Source: Bermanella sp049115935
GTDB lineage: Bacteria; Pseudomonadota; Gammaproteobacteria; Pseudomonadales; Oceanobacteraceae
Direction: 5' to 3'
Assembly (NCBI GenBank): GCA_049115935.1
Contig: JAGDZK010000040.1
Location: forward strand, 1-50,630
DNA: 50,630 nt
The position numbers and the translations under genes were made by a program. This document shows, one piece after another, positions 1-8,056 of the stretch. A model generated the notes under the pieces. The model made no database searches. It had not been told where the DNA came from and saw nothing but the letters and a program-made list of their open reading frames with translations. Position 1 is the first letter of the stretch. Each line of letters opens with the position of its first letter.

Positions 1-12
1 TTGAGGTGGCGC

Positions 13-60
13 ATTCTACGCATATGAGATTTCTTGTCAACGGTATTTTGTAAAAAAACT
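13..60 (-). promoter_or_regulatory. rRNA P1-like promoter pointing out of the window
   Basis: Read on the minus strand there is a perfect -35 TTGACA (35-40), a 16-bp spacer and a -10 TAGAAT (13-18). The -10 runs straight into a GC-rich discriminator, giving TAGAATGCGCCACC. Directly upstream of the -35 (41-60) is an A/T-rich block with runs of T and A, as in an UP element. E. coli rrn P1 promoters have a 16-bp spacer and TATAATGCGCCACC, so the match is close. The transcript would run leftwards out of the window. An rRNA or tRNA operon is the likely target; that is inference. Confidence 0.65.
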
Positions 61-104
61 ACAACGCCAGTTTATAAGTAGATTAACAAGCATATAAAGA
101 GGGG

Positions 105-134
105 ACCATCTGAGAGTAATAACACTCAGATGGT
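105..134 (-). terminator. Hairpin after the Mrp-type operon
   Basis: A perfect 10-bp stem (105-114 with 125-134) closes a 10-nt loop, 40 bp beyond the stop of the last antiporter gene. The T-run after it on the minus strand is weak (CTCTTT), so it may be an inefficient terminator or an mRNA-stabilising hairpin. It also separates the operon from the strong promoter at the left edge. Confidence 0.5.
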
Positions 135-174
135 TATTTAAAGCAATTAAAGGACTTATGCTGAAGAGATACAA

Positions 175-1887
175 CTATATGTAATAAAGCAGTAGATAAG
201 CAGTCAGCAAAACAGCCACCCACACTACCATGGTTTCAGTGGGCCACATTTTTGCAAAATACCCTTTCGGTTTCGCTTCTTCTGCATCATATGAATGGTG
301 AATGATTTGTTTAACTACATTCATTACGGCATTTTCAAAACGTTCGTAGGCCTGATAAACCACACAAGCAATTCGCTTAATAAACGCTGGGGCCAATTTC
401 CGATAGAACCAATCAACATCTAAGTTGGTAGATGGTAGTTCTGGTGGGTATAGCTTTTGTAAGTTCAACCAAACAAACGCCAGGGCAGAGAAGAACAATA
501 GCTGTAACTGAGTCAGCACATGGGTTAAGTCATATGGCTGATAGGTATTCTCCCAAGGCAGTAGCGAATAAACCGTTTGTGCAGGGAAAGTACCAATCAC
601 CACACATAATACTGCAGCAATGGTCATAGCAATCAACATATTGCGCGGTGGTTCAGTGGTACGAATGCCTGAGTCATGGGCAAAAAATGCAAAATAAGGA
701 ATTTTTATACCCGCATGGTGGAACACACCTGCTGCCGCAAATAATAATAACAACCAAACCACGTCATAACCTTCTGCTACCGCAGCACTCATAATCATGG
801 ACTTGGAAACAAAACCGCTAAATAACGGGAAGGCAGAAATAGACGCTGCACCAACAATACAGAGAATGGTCGTCTTGGGCATACTCTTATACAAGCCACC
901 CAATTCAGAACCATTAATTTTACCCGTCATATGTAAAACGGCACCCATGGTCATCATCAGTAGGCCTTTAAAAATCACATCATTAAACGCATGCGCCACC
1001 GCACCATTTAAAGCCAATGCCGTTCCAATACCAATACCCACAATCATAAAGCCAATTTGGTTGATTAAACTATAGGCCAGTACGCGACGCAGGTCGTTTT
1101 CAATTACAGCAAAAAAGATTGGGAAACACGCCATGGTGATACCAATCCAGACAAGTATCTCTTCACCAGCAAAACCACGAGCAAAACAATAAACAGCCAC
1201 CTTAGTCGTAAACGAGGCTAAAAAGATAGTGCCCGTTGGTGTGGCCTCAGGATAAGAGTCTGTGAGCCAATTGTGCATAAATGGGAACGCGCATTTAATA
1301 CCAAATGCAAAAAAGATTAACCAAGCACCAATTTGAGCAATGCCTTCATGCTCCAAGCCAATTTCATTAAACAATAAACTGCCATTTACTTGAGCAAAAA
1401 TTAACAAACCTGCAAGCAACATGACACCAGAAAGTACTTGGATAATTAAATATCGGATACCAGACGAATAAGCTCGGTCCGTTCGGCGGGCCCAAACCAA
1501 GAATACTGAAGTTAAAGCTAACAATTCCCAGAAAATGAAAAGTGTTAATAAATCACCAGCAAACACTGCGCCCACAGCGCTAGCTGCATAAGCAAGACCT
1601 GCTACGTGCTGCACAGTATCTTTTACATGTAAGGCATAAATAACAGCAATAAAAGAGGCTATATGAAAGAGGTATCCAAACATCATACTAAGCTTATCGA
1701 TGCGAACAGGCTCTAATGCATAACCCATAAACTCCACGGACCAAAACACACCGTGCTCTAAACCCATTAAATTTAAGGCACCCACAATGGGGGCTGCAAT
1801 CATAATAATATTACGTGTCCAGCCGCGTAAAAATAACGCCGCTAACGCTCCCAGCATCAAAGGAAGAAATGGAATAACATTACTCAT
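175..1887 (-). CDS. Third Mrp/NuoL-type antiporter subunit (proton-conducting membrane protein)
   Basis: 570-residue polytopic membrane protein of the proton-conducting antiporter family (Mrp D / NuoL-N-M). It keeps the charged residues of the family's proton path: Glu121 in the LFIFWELLAL helix, Lys198 in FGIKCAFPFMHNWL, His205, and Lys229 in the helix after ATPTGTIFLAS. The C-terminal part (about 480-570) is an extra soluble stretch followed by one final membrane helix. It is the last gene of the nine-gene operon and overlaps the 84-residue gene by 8 bp. It is distinct in sequence from the two other antiporter subunits, so it is not a recent duplicate. The family is clear. Whether it carries Na+, K+ or only protons cannot be read from the sequence. 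Confidence 0.85.
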   Translation of the reverse strand: MSNVIPFLPLMLGALAALFLRGWTRNIIMIAAPIVGALNLMGLEHGVFWSVEFMGYALEPVRIDKLSMMFGYLFHIASFIAVIYALHVKDTVQHVAGLAYAASAVGAVFAGDLLTLFIFWELLALTSVFLVWARRTDRAYSSGIRYLIIQVLSGVMLLAGLLIFAQVNGSLLFNEIGLEHEGIAQIGAWLIFFAFGIKCAFPFMHNWLTDSYPEATPTGTIFLASFTTKVAVYCFARGFAGEEILVWIGITMACFPIFFAVIENDLRRVLAYSLINQIGFMIVGIGIGTALALNGAVAHAFNDVIFKGLLMMTMGAVLHMTGKINGSELGGLYKSMPKTTILCIVGAASISAFPLFSGFVSKSMIMSAAVAEGYDVVWLLLLFAAAGVFHHAGIKIPYFAFFAHDSGIRTTEPPRNMLIAMTIAAVLCVVIGTFPAQTVYSLLPWENTYQPYDLTHVLTQLQLLFFSALAFVWLNLQKLYPPELPSTNLDVDWFYRKLAPAFIKRIACVVYQAYERFENAVMNVVKQIIHHSYDAEEAKPKGYFAKMWPTETMVVWVAVLLTAYLLLYYI

Positions 1888-2134
1888 CGTAATAATCCTC
1901 GCTGCGCATCAAAAACGTACGCATCCATTTCGCGATGAATACAAGAATGGAGCACCCTACAAAGCCATAAATTGCATAAAACGCTGGGATATTCTCCCAA
2001 CTATGATAAATGTGGCGATGCACTATAAAATCTGCCACCGCCAGTAACACACAAATTACGTAAAACACCTTTAACATTTTGCTGATGTTTTCCGGCTTTT
2101 CGAAGAAGCCTTTTGGTTCATGCTGCTCAGCCAT
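1880..2134 (-). CDS. Small two-helix membrane protein of the Mrp operon
   Basis: 84 residues with a charged N-terminus, a first hydrophobic helix at about 21-38, a short His-rich turn (VHRHIYHSWEN), a second helix at about 52-68, and an acidic end (RSEDYYDE). I do not recognise a named family. The gene overlaps the antiporter subunit before it by 1 bp and the one after it by 8 bp, so it is almost certainly translated with them. By position it could be an accessory or assembly subunit of the antiporter complex, wedged between the second and third large subunits. That role is inference. Confidence 0.7.
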   Translation of the reverse strand: MAEQHEPKGFFEKPENISKMLKVFYVICVLLAVADFIVHRHIYHSWENIPAFYAIYGFVGCSILVFIAKWMRTFLMRSEDYYDE

Positions 2135-3648
2135 TAACCCTCTCCACTTAAATGAGTTGAAACACCCGGGATCAAATCAACTAAGTCAATCAAGGGCTGA
2201 GGATAGAAAAACAACGCTATACATCCCAAAGACGTTACACCTAGCGCGATTAAAATAGGCAGCGGCGCCTCTTTGGTTTCACTCCACGACCAAGGCTTAC
2301 CATCTTGAGGCTGACCCTTGAAGAAAGCTTTAATGGGAATAGGCAGTAGATACGCAATATTCAATAACGAACTGATCATTAATACCGCGACGATAATCAA
2401 CTTATCCGCTTCTAATGCACCTATGGTGAGATACCATTTACTCCATGTTCCTGCCATGGGCGGCAAACCAATAATACTGATTGCACCAATAGCAAATGCA
2501 ACCATGGTTAGAGGCATTTGTCGACCCAAACCTTCCATCTCGCTGATGTTCTTTTTATGACTGGCAACCAAAATGGCTCCCGCACAGAAGAATAACGTAA
2601 TTTTACCTACCGCATGGGTGGCGATATGCATCGCCGCACCAGCAGATGCGATTGATGAGGCCAGCAACGCTCCTACTACGATGTAACTAAGCTGACTCAC
2701 TGTAGAGTATGCAAGACGCGCTTTAAGGTTATCCTTAGTCATCGCAATACAAGACGAAAGCAAAATAGTCGCCGCGCCGATGTAAAGCATCACATCGGTG
2801 GTCGCCAGTTCTTTGAGTTGATCTAAACCAAAAATGTAGATCATGATTTTTAAAATACTGAACACACCCGCTTTCACTACTGCCACTGCATGCAACAACG
2901 CACTTACTGGTGTTGGTGCCACCATCGCGGCAGGTAACCAGCGATGAAATGGCATGATGGCCGCTTTACCAATGCCGTAGCAGAATAAAACCAACAACAC
3001 ACTCAATATTACTTTGCTATGAGAGTCATCGAATATGCCGCCAGGGTGAAACTCTAACGTTCCCGCCACACTGTAAGTACCGATGATGGCAAACAACAGA
3101 AAGGCTATAGACGTGCTTAACAAGATACCTAAATAAATCCGACCACCCTGTTTAGCCGCTTCAGTGCCTGCATGGGTCACTAATGGGTATGTTGATAAGG
3201 TTAATACTTCATAAAAGATAAAAAGCGTAAGCAAATTACCAGAGAAACAAATGGCCATTACAGAAGAAATTGCCAACGCAAAACAACAGAAAAAGCGCGT
3301 TTGATTCACTTCGTGGTGACCACGCATATAACCAATGGCATAAATAGTCGTGACAATCCAAAGGAAACTAGCCACTAACGCAAACAGTACCCCTAATGGC
3401 TCAACTTCAAAGTTAATCCCCAAATTTGGAAAGATCTCTATAACATCTAAGCGCAGCTCAACACCTTGGAAGGTATAATCCGTAATCGCTAAAACAATCG
3501 TAAATAGAATCGTCGCAGTGATGAGTGTTACCGCTTCACGAAGATTCGGATATTTTCCGGTAGCGATCACAGCTAGTGCACCAATAAATGGTACTAAAAT
3601 CGACAGCGCAATTAGTTGGGAAGGATCAGCCCATTGCCAAAAATTCAT
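2134..3648 (-). CDS. Second antiporter subunit, MrpA-N/NuoL-like
   Basis: 504-residue polytopic membrane protein. The proton-path residues are present: Glu147 in LFIFYEVLTLSTYP, Lys228 in YGIGKAAIMPFHRWLP, His235, and Lys259 in APTPVSALLHAVAVVKAG. The last motif is closer to the MrpA/NuoL style than to MrpD, so this subunit may stand in for the missing N-terminal antiporter domain of MrpA. It overlaps mrpD by 4 bp and the small membrane protein gene by 1 bp. Length is normal for the family. Exact naming (MrpA-N-like or MrpD2) is uncertain. Confidence 0.85.
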   Translation of the reverse strand: MNFWQWADPSQLIALSILVPFIGALAVIATGKYPNLREAVTLITATILFTIVLAITDYTFQGVELRLDVIEIFPNLGINFEVEPLGVLFALVASFLWIVTTIYAIGYMRGHHEVNQTRFFCCFALAISSVMAICFSGNLLTLFIFYEVLTLSTYPLVTHAGTEAAKQGGRIYLGILLSTSIAFLLFAIIGTYSVAGTLEFHPGGIFDDSHSKVILSVLLVLFCYGIGKAAIMPFHRWLPAAMVAPTPVSALLHAVAVVKAGVFSILKIMIYIFGLDQLKELATTDVMLYIGAATILLSSCIAMTKDNLKARLAYSTVSQLSYIVVGALLASSIASAGAAMHIATHAVGKITLFFCAGAILVASHKKNISEMEGLGRQMPLTMVAFAIGAISIIGLPPMAGTWSKWYLTIGALEADKLIIVAVLMISSLLNIAYLLPIPIKAFFKGQPQDGKPWSWSETKEAPLPILIALGVTSLGCIALFFYPQPLIDLVDLIPGVSTHLSGEG

Positions 3649-5195
3649 GGGGACACCTCCTGCCCACTGCTCACTTCTGCACCATGCAAAGAATCCATTA
3701 ATGAACTAATTTCAGAGCTGTTTTGAAGTAGCATTTCGGCAGCGCTTTCAGCCGCCTCTATAGTTACACTGGTATCGATGCCAAAATAAATATTGGCTAT
3801 CACCAATACCCACATAGGTAGCAACATTAACAATGGGGCTTCTTTTATATTATTAGATTGAGATTCATCGGGTTGCTGGAAGTAAGCGGCTTCAAGAATT
3901 CGGCCAATGTAGACCACAGCCAACAATGACCCACCCAATACCAAAGCGGCGATCACCCAATGATTCTGCTCAAGGGCTGCGCTTACTAAATACCACTTAC
4001 TAATGAAACCCGCAGTCAGCGGCACACCAATAATACTCAAGCCTGCGATGGTAAAGGCAGCCATGGTAAGCGGCATCTGCTTTCCAAGACCTTTAAACGC
4101 TTTAATGTCTACCGAGCCTACTCGATAAAACACAGCACCTACGGCCATAAATAACGCACCTTTCATCAATGCGTGATTAAAGATGTGAATCATGCCGGCC
4201 ATCAAACCCGTCACACTAAATAGGCTCACACCTAAAATCATGTAACCGATCTGCCCAACACTGCTATAAGCTAATACCGACTTCACATTACTTTGCACAG
4301 TCGCCACATAAGAGCCTTTAAAAATAGCCACAATGGCTAAAATCATCAAAATGGTCCCCATGCTCATTTCATTGAACACGTGATCCGCACCAAAGATGGT
4401 AAATATGAATCGGATCATCACATATACCGCAACCTTTGTAGCGGTACTGGCTAAAAATGCAGAAACAGCGGAAGGCGCATGGGTATAGGCAGGTGGCAAC
4501 CACATATGGAGCGGGAATAAAGCCAGCTTGATGCTTACACCCACCATGATAAATGCAAGACCAGTATTGATCGTTCGAGAGCTGTCGTAAAAATGAATTC
4601 TATCTGCAAGATCAAGCATATTCAGTGTGCCTGTCTTCATATAAAGCATACCCACACCAATTAAAATGAAGGTAGCACCGATGGTTCCCATCACTAGGTA
4701 ACGAAACGCGGCAGTTAAACAACGCCTATCTGACGCCAAGCTGACCAATGTATAAGTAGCTAAAGAGGAAATTTCTAAGAATACGAATAAGTTAAATGCA
4801 TCGCCGGTTACCAATATGCCGGACAAACCGGCTAAGCATAATAAGTGCGCGGTGTAATACAAAGCGTGTTTCGATGGCTCAATTTCTTTTTCGATACTGT
4901 CTTTTGAATACAGTAAAACCAAGGTAGAAAGCGCAGAAACCACTAACAATACAAATGCATTGGCAGCATCAACTCGCAGCTCTATCCCCCATGGAGCAGG
5001 CCAACCACCCACTGCATAACTGATAACACCATCAGAGAGAGTGGCAGCTAATAATTGCCAGGCAACAAAAAACGCCCAGCCACTAACAAACGTTGCAAAA
5101 CCCCAAGTAAGAATTGATCGACCTAAGATCAATACAAATGGCGCAGCAATTAATGGCAAAAGAATAGGAAATGCCGCTAAGTGTTGTTCAAGCAT
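3645..5195 (-). CDS. mrpD: Monovalent cation/H+ antiporter subunit D
   Basis: 516 residues, polytopic. It has the MrpD proton-path residues: Glu141 in NLFVFLEISSLATY, Lys223 in GVSIKLALFPLHMWLP, His230, and Lys254 in the helix after HAPSAVSAFLAS. The Glu and Lys sit at nearly the same numbers as the essential pair known in Bacillus MrpD. The C-terminal 50 residues are a hydrophilic, Glu/Ser-rich tail. The gene follows mrpC with a 1-bp overlap and precedes the second antiporter subunit with a 4-bp overlap, matching the conserved C-D order. It acts in the inner membrane as part of the multi-subunit Mrp complex. Confidence 0.93.
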   Translation of the reverse strand: MLEQHLAAFPILLPLIAAPFVLILGRSILTWGFATFVSGWAFFVAWQLLAATLSDGVISYAVGGWPAPWGIELRVDAANAFVLLVVSALSTLVLLYSKDSIEKEIEPSKHALYYTAHLLCLAGLSGILVTGDAFNLFVFLEISSLATYTLVSLASDRRCLTAAFRYLVMGTIGATFILIGVGMLYMKTGTLNMLDLADRIHFYDSSRTINTGLAFIMVGVSIKLALFPLHMWLPPAYTHAPSAVSAFLASTATKVAVYVMIRFIFTIFGADHVFNEMSMGTILMILAIVAIFKGSYVATVQSNVKSVLAYSSVGQIGYMILGVSLFSVTGLMAGMIHIFNHALMKGALFMAVGAVFYRVGSVDIKAFKGLGKQMPLTMAAFTIAGLSIIGVPLTAGFISKWYLVSAALEQNHWVIAALVLGGSLLAVVYIGRILEAAYFQQPDESQSNNIKEAPLLMLLPMWVLVIANIYFGIDTSVTIEAAESAAEMLLQNSSEISSLMDSLHGAEVSSGQEVSP

Positions 5196-5551
5196 TAGAT
5201 TGCATCATCCTTGTTTTCAAATTCGTTTTCTTCCACTGTGCCATAGGCCCGTTTTATTCGAACAATTAACGCAAGCCCTACTGAAGTAGTAGCAACCCCG
5301 ACAACGATGGCGGTCAAAATTAATACGTGAGGTAAAGGATTAGAATATTGGGTCACACCTTCCATTACAATTGGGGCTGTCCCTCCCGTTACTTTACCCA
5401 TAGAGATATAAAGCATGAACACAGATGTTTGAAAAATATTAAGCCCGACAATCTTTTTCACAAGATTATTCGCTGAAATCACAATATAAAAGCCGGCCAT
5501 CATCAAAAAGACGACAATCCAGTAGTTGTAGTAGTCAAGAATAAAATTCAC
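5195..5551 (-). CDS. mrpC: Monovalent cation/H+ antiporter subunit C (NuoK-like)
   Basis: 118 residues with three membrane helices, the MrpC/NuoK fold. Typical family stretches are visible: NNLVKKIVGLNIFQTSVFMLYI and, after a short loop, NPLPHVLILTAIVVGVATTSVGLAL. The C-terminus is short and acidic. The gene overlaps the upstream mrpB fusion by 4 bp and mrpD by 1 bp. In Mrp and membrane-bound hydrogenase complexes this subunit links the antiporter subunits to the rest of the membrane arm. Confidence 0.92.
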   Translation of the reverse strand: MNFILDYYNYWIVVFLMMAGFYIVISANNLVKKIVGLNIFQTSVFMLYISMGKVTGGTAPIVMEGVTQYSNPLPHVLILTAIVVGVATTSVGLALIVRIKRAYGTVEENEFENKDDAI

Positions 5552-6528
5552 TGGACGTTTGACCTCTCTGCCTGACTGCCAAAGGCATAAAAAATACTCA
5601 GCATGACCGCAAATACAGTAATACCCACACCTAACTCGATGATAATAATGCCGTAATGTTGACCCGCCAGCGGGTCGGAGACCAATTTATTGTAATCAAG
5701 GAAGTGACCGCCTTTGTACATGCTAAACAAGCCAACACTGGCATAGAGAATGACACCGAATGAGGCCATGAATTGTAGGAATTTCGGCGCGATCACTTTG
5801 AATGCCATCGGCAAACCAAATACCAGTGCATAAAGAATAAAGGCCGCTGCAGCTATTACCCCTGCTTGGAAGCCACCGCCAGGACCAAAGTCCCCATGAA
5901 ATTGCACATAAAGTGCAAATAGAATGATCAAAGGAATAATGAGTTTTGCTACAACATGCAGTACTTGATGCGTTTCCAGCCCAGATTCCGGTGTATTGTC
6001 ATCTTCACGTCTAGCCACACCAAGAAGAGCCAGCACACCAATCATGGCTGCAAACACCACCACGGTTTCACCCAGCGTATCAAAACCACGATAACTGGCT
6101 AACACCGAGGTAACCATATTTGGTAAACCCACTTCTTGCGGGGACTGTTCAATATAGCGAGGCGCGACGTGTTCGTGGATAGGATTGTCGGGATGGCCAA
6201 AAGGAGGCATATCTAATGTGCCATAAATAAGTGCAGCGCCAGTAATGCCCACCACTAACAAAGGCAACATTGAAGAATGTTTACTTTCTTTTTCTGTACG
6301 CTCAGTTAATGCCAATGTGCCAAGCATTAACACAGTGGAAATACCTGCTCCTACCGATGCTTCAGTAAACGCAACATCCACAGCATCAAGGCTTACAAAA
6401 ATGAGAGCCGATAAAAAACTGTAGATACCAAATAGCATCACGACAGCAAAAAGGTCTTTTAGAAAGATTACTCGTAAGGCCGTAATAGCCAACATTCCTA
6501 ATAACACTAAATCAATTAACTCAGCCAT
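5548..6528 (-). CDS. mrpB: Fused MbhD-MbhE-MrpB subunit
   Basis: 326 residues joining three units that are separate or differently fused elsewhere. Residues 1-78 match MbhD (DUF4040), with DAVDVAFTEASVG and Glu56. Residues about 88-172 match MbhE, with SVLASYRGFDTLGETVVVF and Glu154. Residues about 188-320 match MrpB/MnhB, with HGDFGPGGGFQAGVIAAAAF and IIELGVGITVF. The first two units correspond to the C-terminal part of MrpA, so the classical MrpA is split here: its tail is fused to MrpB and its antiporter part is supplied by another gene. It overlaps mrpG by 8 bp and mrpC by 4 bp. Gene naming follows the MrpB part. Confidence 0.88.
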   Translation of the reverse strand: MAELIDLVLLGMLAITALRVIFLKDLFAVVMLFGIYSFLSALIFVSLDAVDVAFTEASVGAGISTVLMLGTLALTERTEKESKHSSMLPLLVVGITGAALIYGTLDMPPFGHPDNPIHEHVAPRYIEQSPQEVGLPNMVTSVLASYRGFDTLGETVVVFAAMIGVLALLGVARREDDNTPESGLETHQVLHVVAKLIIPLIILFALYVQFHGDFGPGGGFQAGVIAAAAFILYALVFGLPMAFKVIAPKFLQFMASFGVILYASVGLFSMYKGGHFLDYNKLVSDPLAGQHYGIIIIELGVGITVFAVMLSIFYAFGSQAERSNVQ

Positions 6529-6856
6529 TCGTGCTTTGCTCCTGTGGCTTTGCTTTTGTCTCAGCTAAAGACAGTAAGCCTCCATGACGAGCCGACTTAG
6601 CAAGTGCATGAGAAGCGGTAGGGCTCGTAATCATCAAGAAAATTAAGATAAACAATAACTTGCCAGTATTAAGATCGAATGACGTTTGCAGTAATAAGCC
6701 GCCGATAATTAAAATGGCTGAAATAGAGTCCGTGACACTAGCTGCGTGTACTCGGGTAAAAAAGTCAGGAAATTTAAAAAGTCCAACTGCGCCACTTACG
6801 CCAAAAAACACACCGGCTATAAGTAAGATGCTACTGACAATATCGAGAGCGACCAT
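6521..6856 (-). CDS. mrpG: Monovalent cation/H+ antiporter subunit G
   Basis: 111 residues with three membrane helices. The MrpG/MnhG signature is visible: GAVGLFKFPDFFTRVHAASVTDSISAILIIGGLLL, followed by MITSPTASHALAKSA. The hydrophilic end (LAETKAKPQEQSTNG) is normal for the family. It lies 22 bp after mrpF and overlaps the mrpB fusion by 8 bp. Confidence 0.93.
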   Translation of the reverse strand: MVALDIVSSILLIAGVFFGVSGAVGLFKFPDFFTRVHAASVTDSISAILIIGGLLLQTSFDLNTGKLLFILIFLMITSPTASHALAKSARHGGLLSLAETKAKPQEQSTNG

Positions 6857-6878
6857 GCCTCACCTTTTTAATTAATGG

Positions 6879-7145
6879 TTATTCAACGGGTGCGGTGTAT
6901 TCAAAAAATCTTAATACCGCCACCATTCCGATAAAATTTATAAGCGCATAGACGATCGCAATATCTAAAAAGTCAGGGCGTCCCATAAAAAAGCCAACCG
7001 TTGCAATAAATAGAACGGTTTTAGTTCCAAACATATTCACACCGAGAATACGGTCATAAACGGTAGGTGCATTAAGCGCTCGCGCCAATGCAAAACCCAT
7101 TACCATTAAGATTGCAATACACGCTGCCGCTAAAACGCCCGTCAT
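6879..7145 (-). CDS. mrpF: Monovalent cation/H+ antiporter subunit F
   Basis: 88 residues with three membrane helices. The family core reads ALARALNAPTVYDRILGVNMFG, and the Asp/Arg of YDRILG are typical for MrpF. A second conserved stretch is FLDIAIVYALINFIGMVAVLRF. The gene overlaps mrpE by 4 bp (ATGA) and is 22 bp from mrpG. Confidence 0.92.
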   Translation of the reverse strand: MTGVLAAACIAILMVMGFALARALNAPTVYDRILGVNMFGTKTVLFIATVGFFMGRPDFLDIAIVYALINFIGMVAVLRFFEYTAPVE

Positions 7146-7618
7146 TTTTTTTCACCTAATGTTTCAGTGATTTTTCTTTCCATCTCACCCTGACCAAGGC
7201 TTTCAATTGAGGATTCCTGAAGAGCATGAACGGTTATTTCATTAGATTTCAGATCCACACAAAGAGTGCCTGGCGTTAAGGTTATAGAGTTGGCATATAA
7301 AGCATGATGTTTTGGGGAGGCGGTATCAATTGGAAGCTTGGCTAATGTCGGAGAGATCTTATCCTGCGCCCCCCAAACCAATTTGGTGACATGTAAACTA
7401 GATTGGGCAATTTGAGCAATTAGCCAAATGAAATAACGAAAGGTTTTATGATTAATATTCACCGTCATTGGTTCTTTATCGACTGTATCCATTCTTTTCA
7501 AAACAATAAGAACAATCACAATAGATAATACGCCAAAACTTAATAGTAATGGCTCAATGTAACCTGAAAGTAACAACCAAAAAATACTGAGCAATCCTGC
7601 CCACTTACCAATATGCAT
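7142..7618 (-). CDS. mrpE: Monovalent cation/H+ antiporter subunit E, first gene of the operon
   Basis: 158 residues. Two N-terminal membrane helices are followed by the soluble MrpE domain with SLHVTKLVWG and the conserved SITLTPGTLCVDLKSNEITVHAL core. It is the promoter-proximal gene of the operon, and all later genes are within 22 bp or overlap. The order E-F-G-(D/E/B)-C-D is that of the archaeal Mbh A-H module rather than the Bacillus MrpA-first order. I see no strong Shine-Dalgarno before the ATG and no convincing promoter within 100 bp. Confidence 0.9.
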   Translation of the reverse strand: MHIGKWAGLLSIFWLLLSGYIEPLLLSFGVLSIVIVLIVLKRMDTVDKEPMTVNINHKTFRYFIWLIAQIAQSSLHVTKLVWGAQDKISPTLAKLPIDTASPKHHALYANSITLTPGTLCVDLKSNEITVHALQESSIESLGQGEMERKITETLGEKK

Positions 7619-8056
7619 AAAATTTAATCTACTTAGCTGGTATTGTCCTATGAGTAAAGCATACTCAACTGACTTTATCTAACAAATGGTAGCAACTTGC
7701 ATGTTAGTTATATAGCGCCAAGAAAGGAATAATAAAAATAGTGACTATAATTTTAACTTATATAGTCCCAAATTAGATAACATTTCAAATTCGATTCATG
7801 ATTCATCCCCCATTTTTGAATACAGTAAACGCATACAAACACGGCACATAAATAACCTAAATTTAATACTGCCAATTTAAAGGTGCTAACAACTCACTCG
7901 CCCACCCTTTTCACTTTTATCAACTGACGCAACTTGCGTTTTATTATTATGCGCCAACTCGGTGCAAACAAAGCAGCAAGTGGCCAGAAATTACAATAAG
8001 ACACCTGATTTAAAGGGGGTGGTTTGTTATACTGCGCCAAATTTTAGGGGGCTTTC
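7619..8056. other. Divergent intergenic region between mrpE and queC
   Basis: 438 bp without a credible gene. It must hold the mrp promoter (minus) and the queC promoter (plus). A 7-bp inverted repeat GACTATA/TATAGTC lies at 7743-7767, and a near-perfect palindrome with arms ACGCAA/TTGCGT at 7927-7939 is followed by T-rich sequence. Before queC, a TATACT followed by GCGCCA (around 8029-8039) is a possible -10 with GC discriminator, and AGGGGG (8046-8051) is the ribosome binding site. I looked for a preQ1 riboswitch and saw none. Confidence 0.5.

Noticed and set aside
175..5551. DAB-type inorganic carbon pump or membrane-bound hydrogenase
   Set aside because: No DUF2309 (DabA) partner and no hydrogenase or ferredoxin subunits are present; mrpE, F, G and B-like genes show an Mrp-type complex.
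7850..8056. preQ1 riboswitch before queC
   Set aside because: No preQ1 aptamer pattern (short GC stem with A-rich tail next to the ribosome binding site) was found; only a promoter-like TATACT and a normal ribosome binding site.
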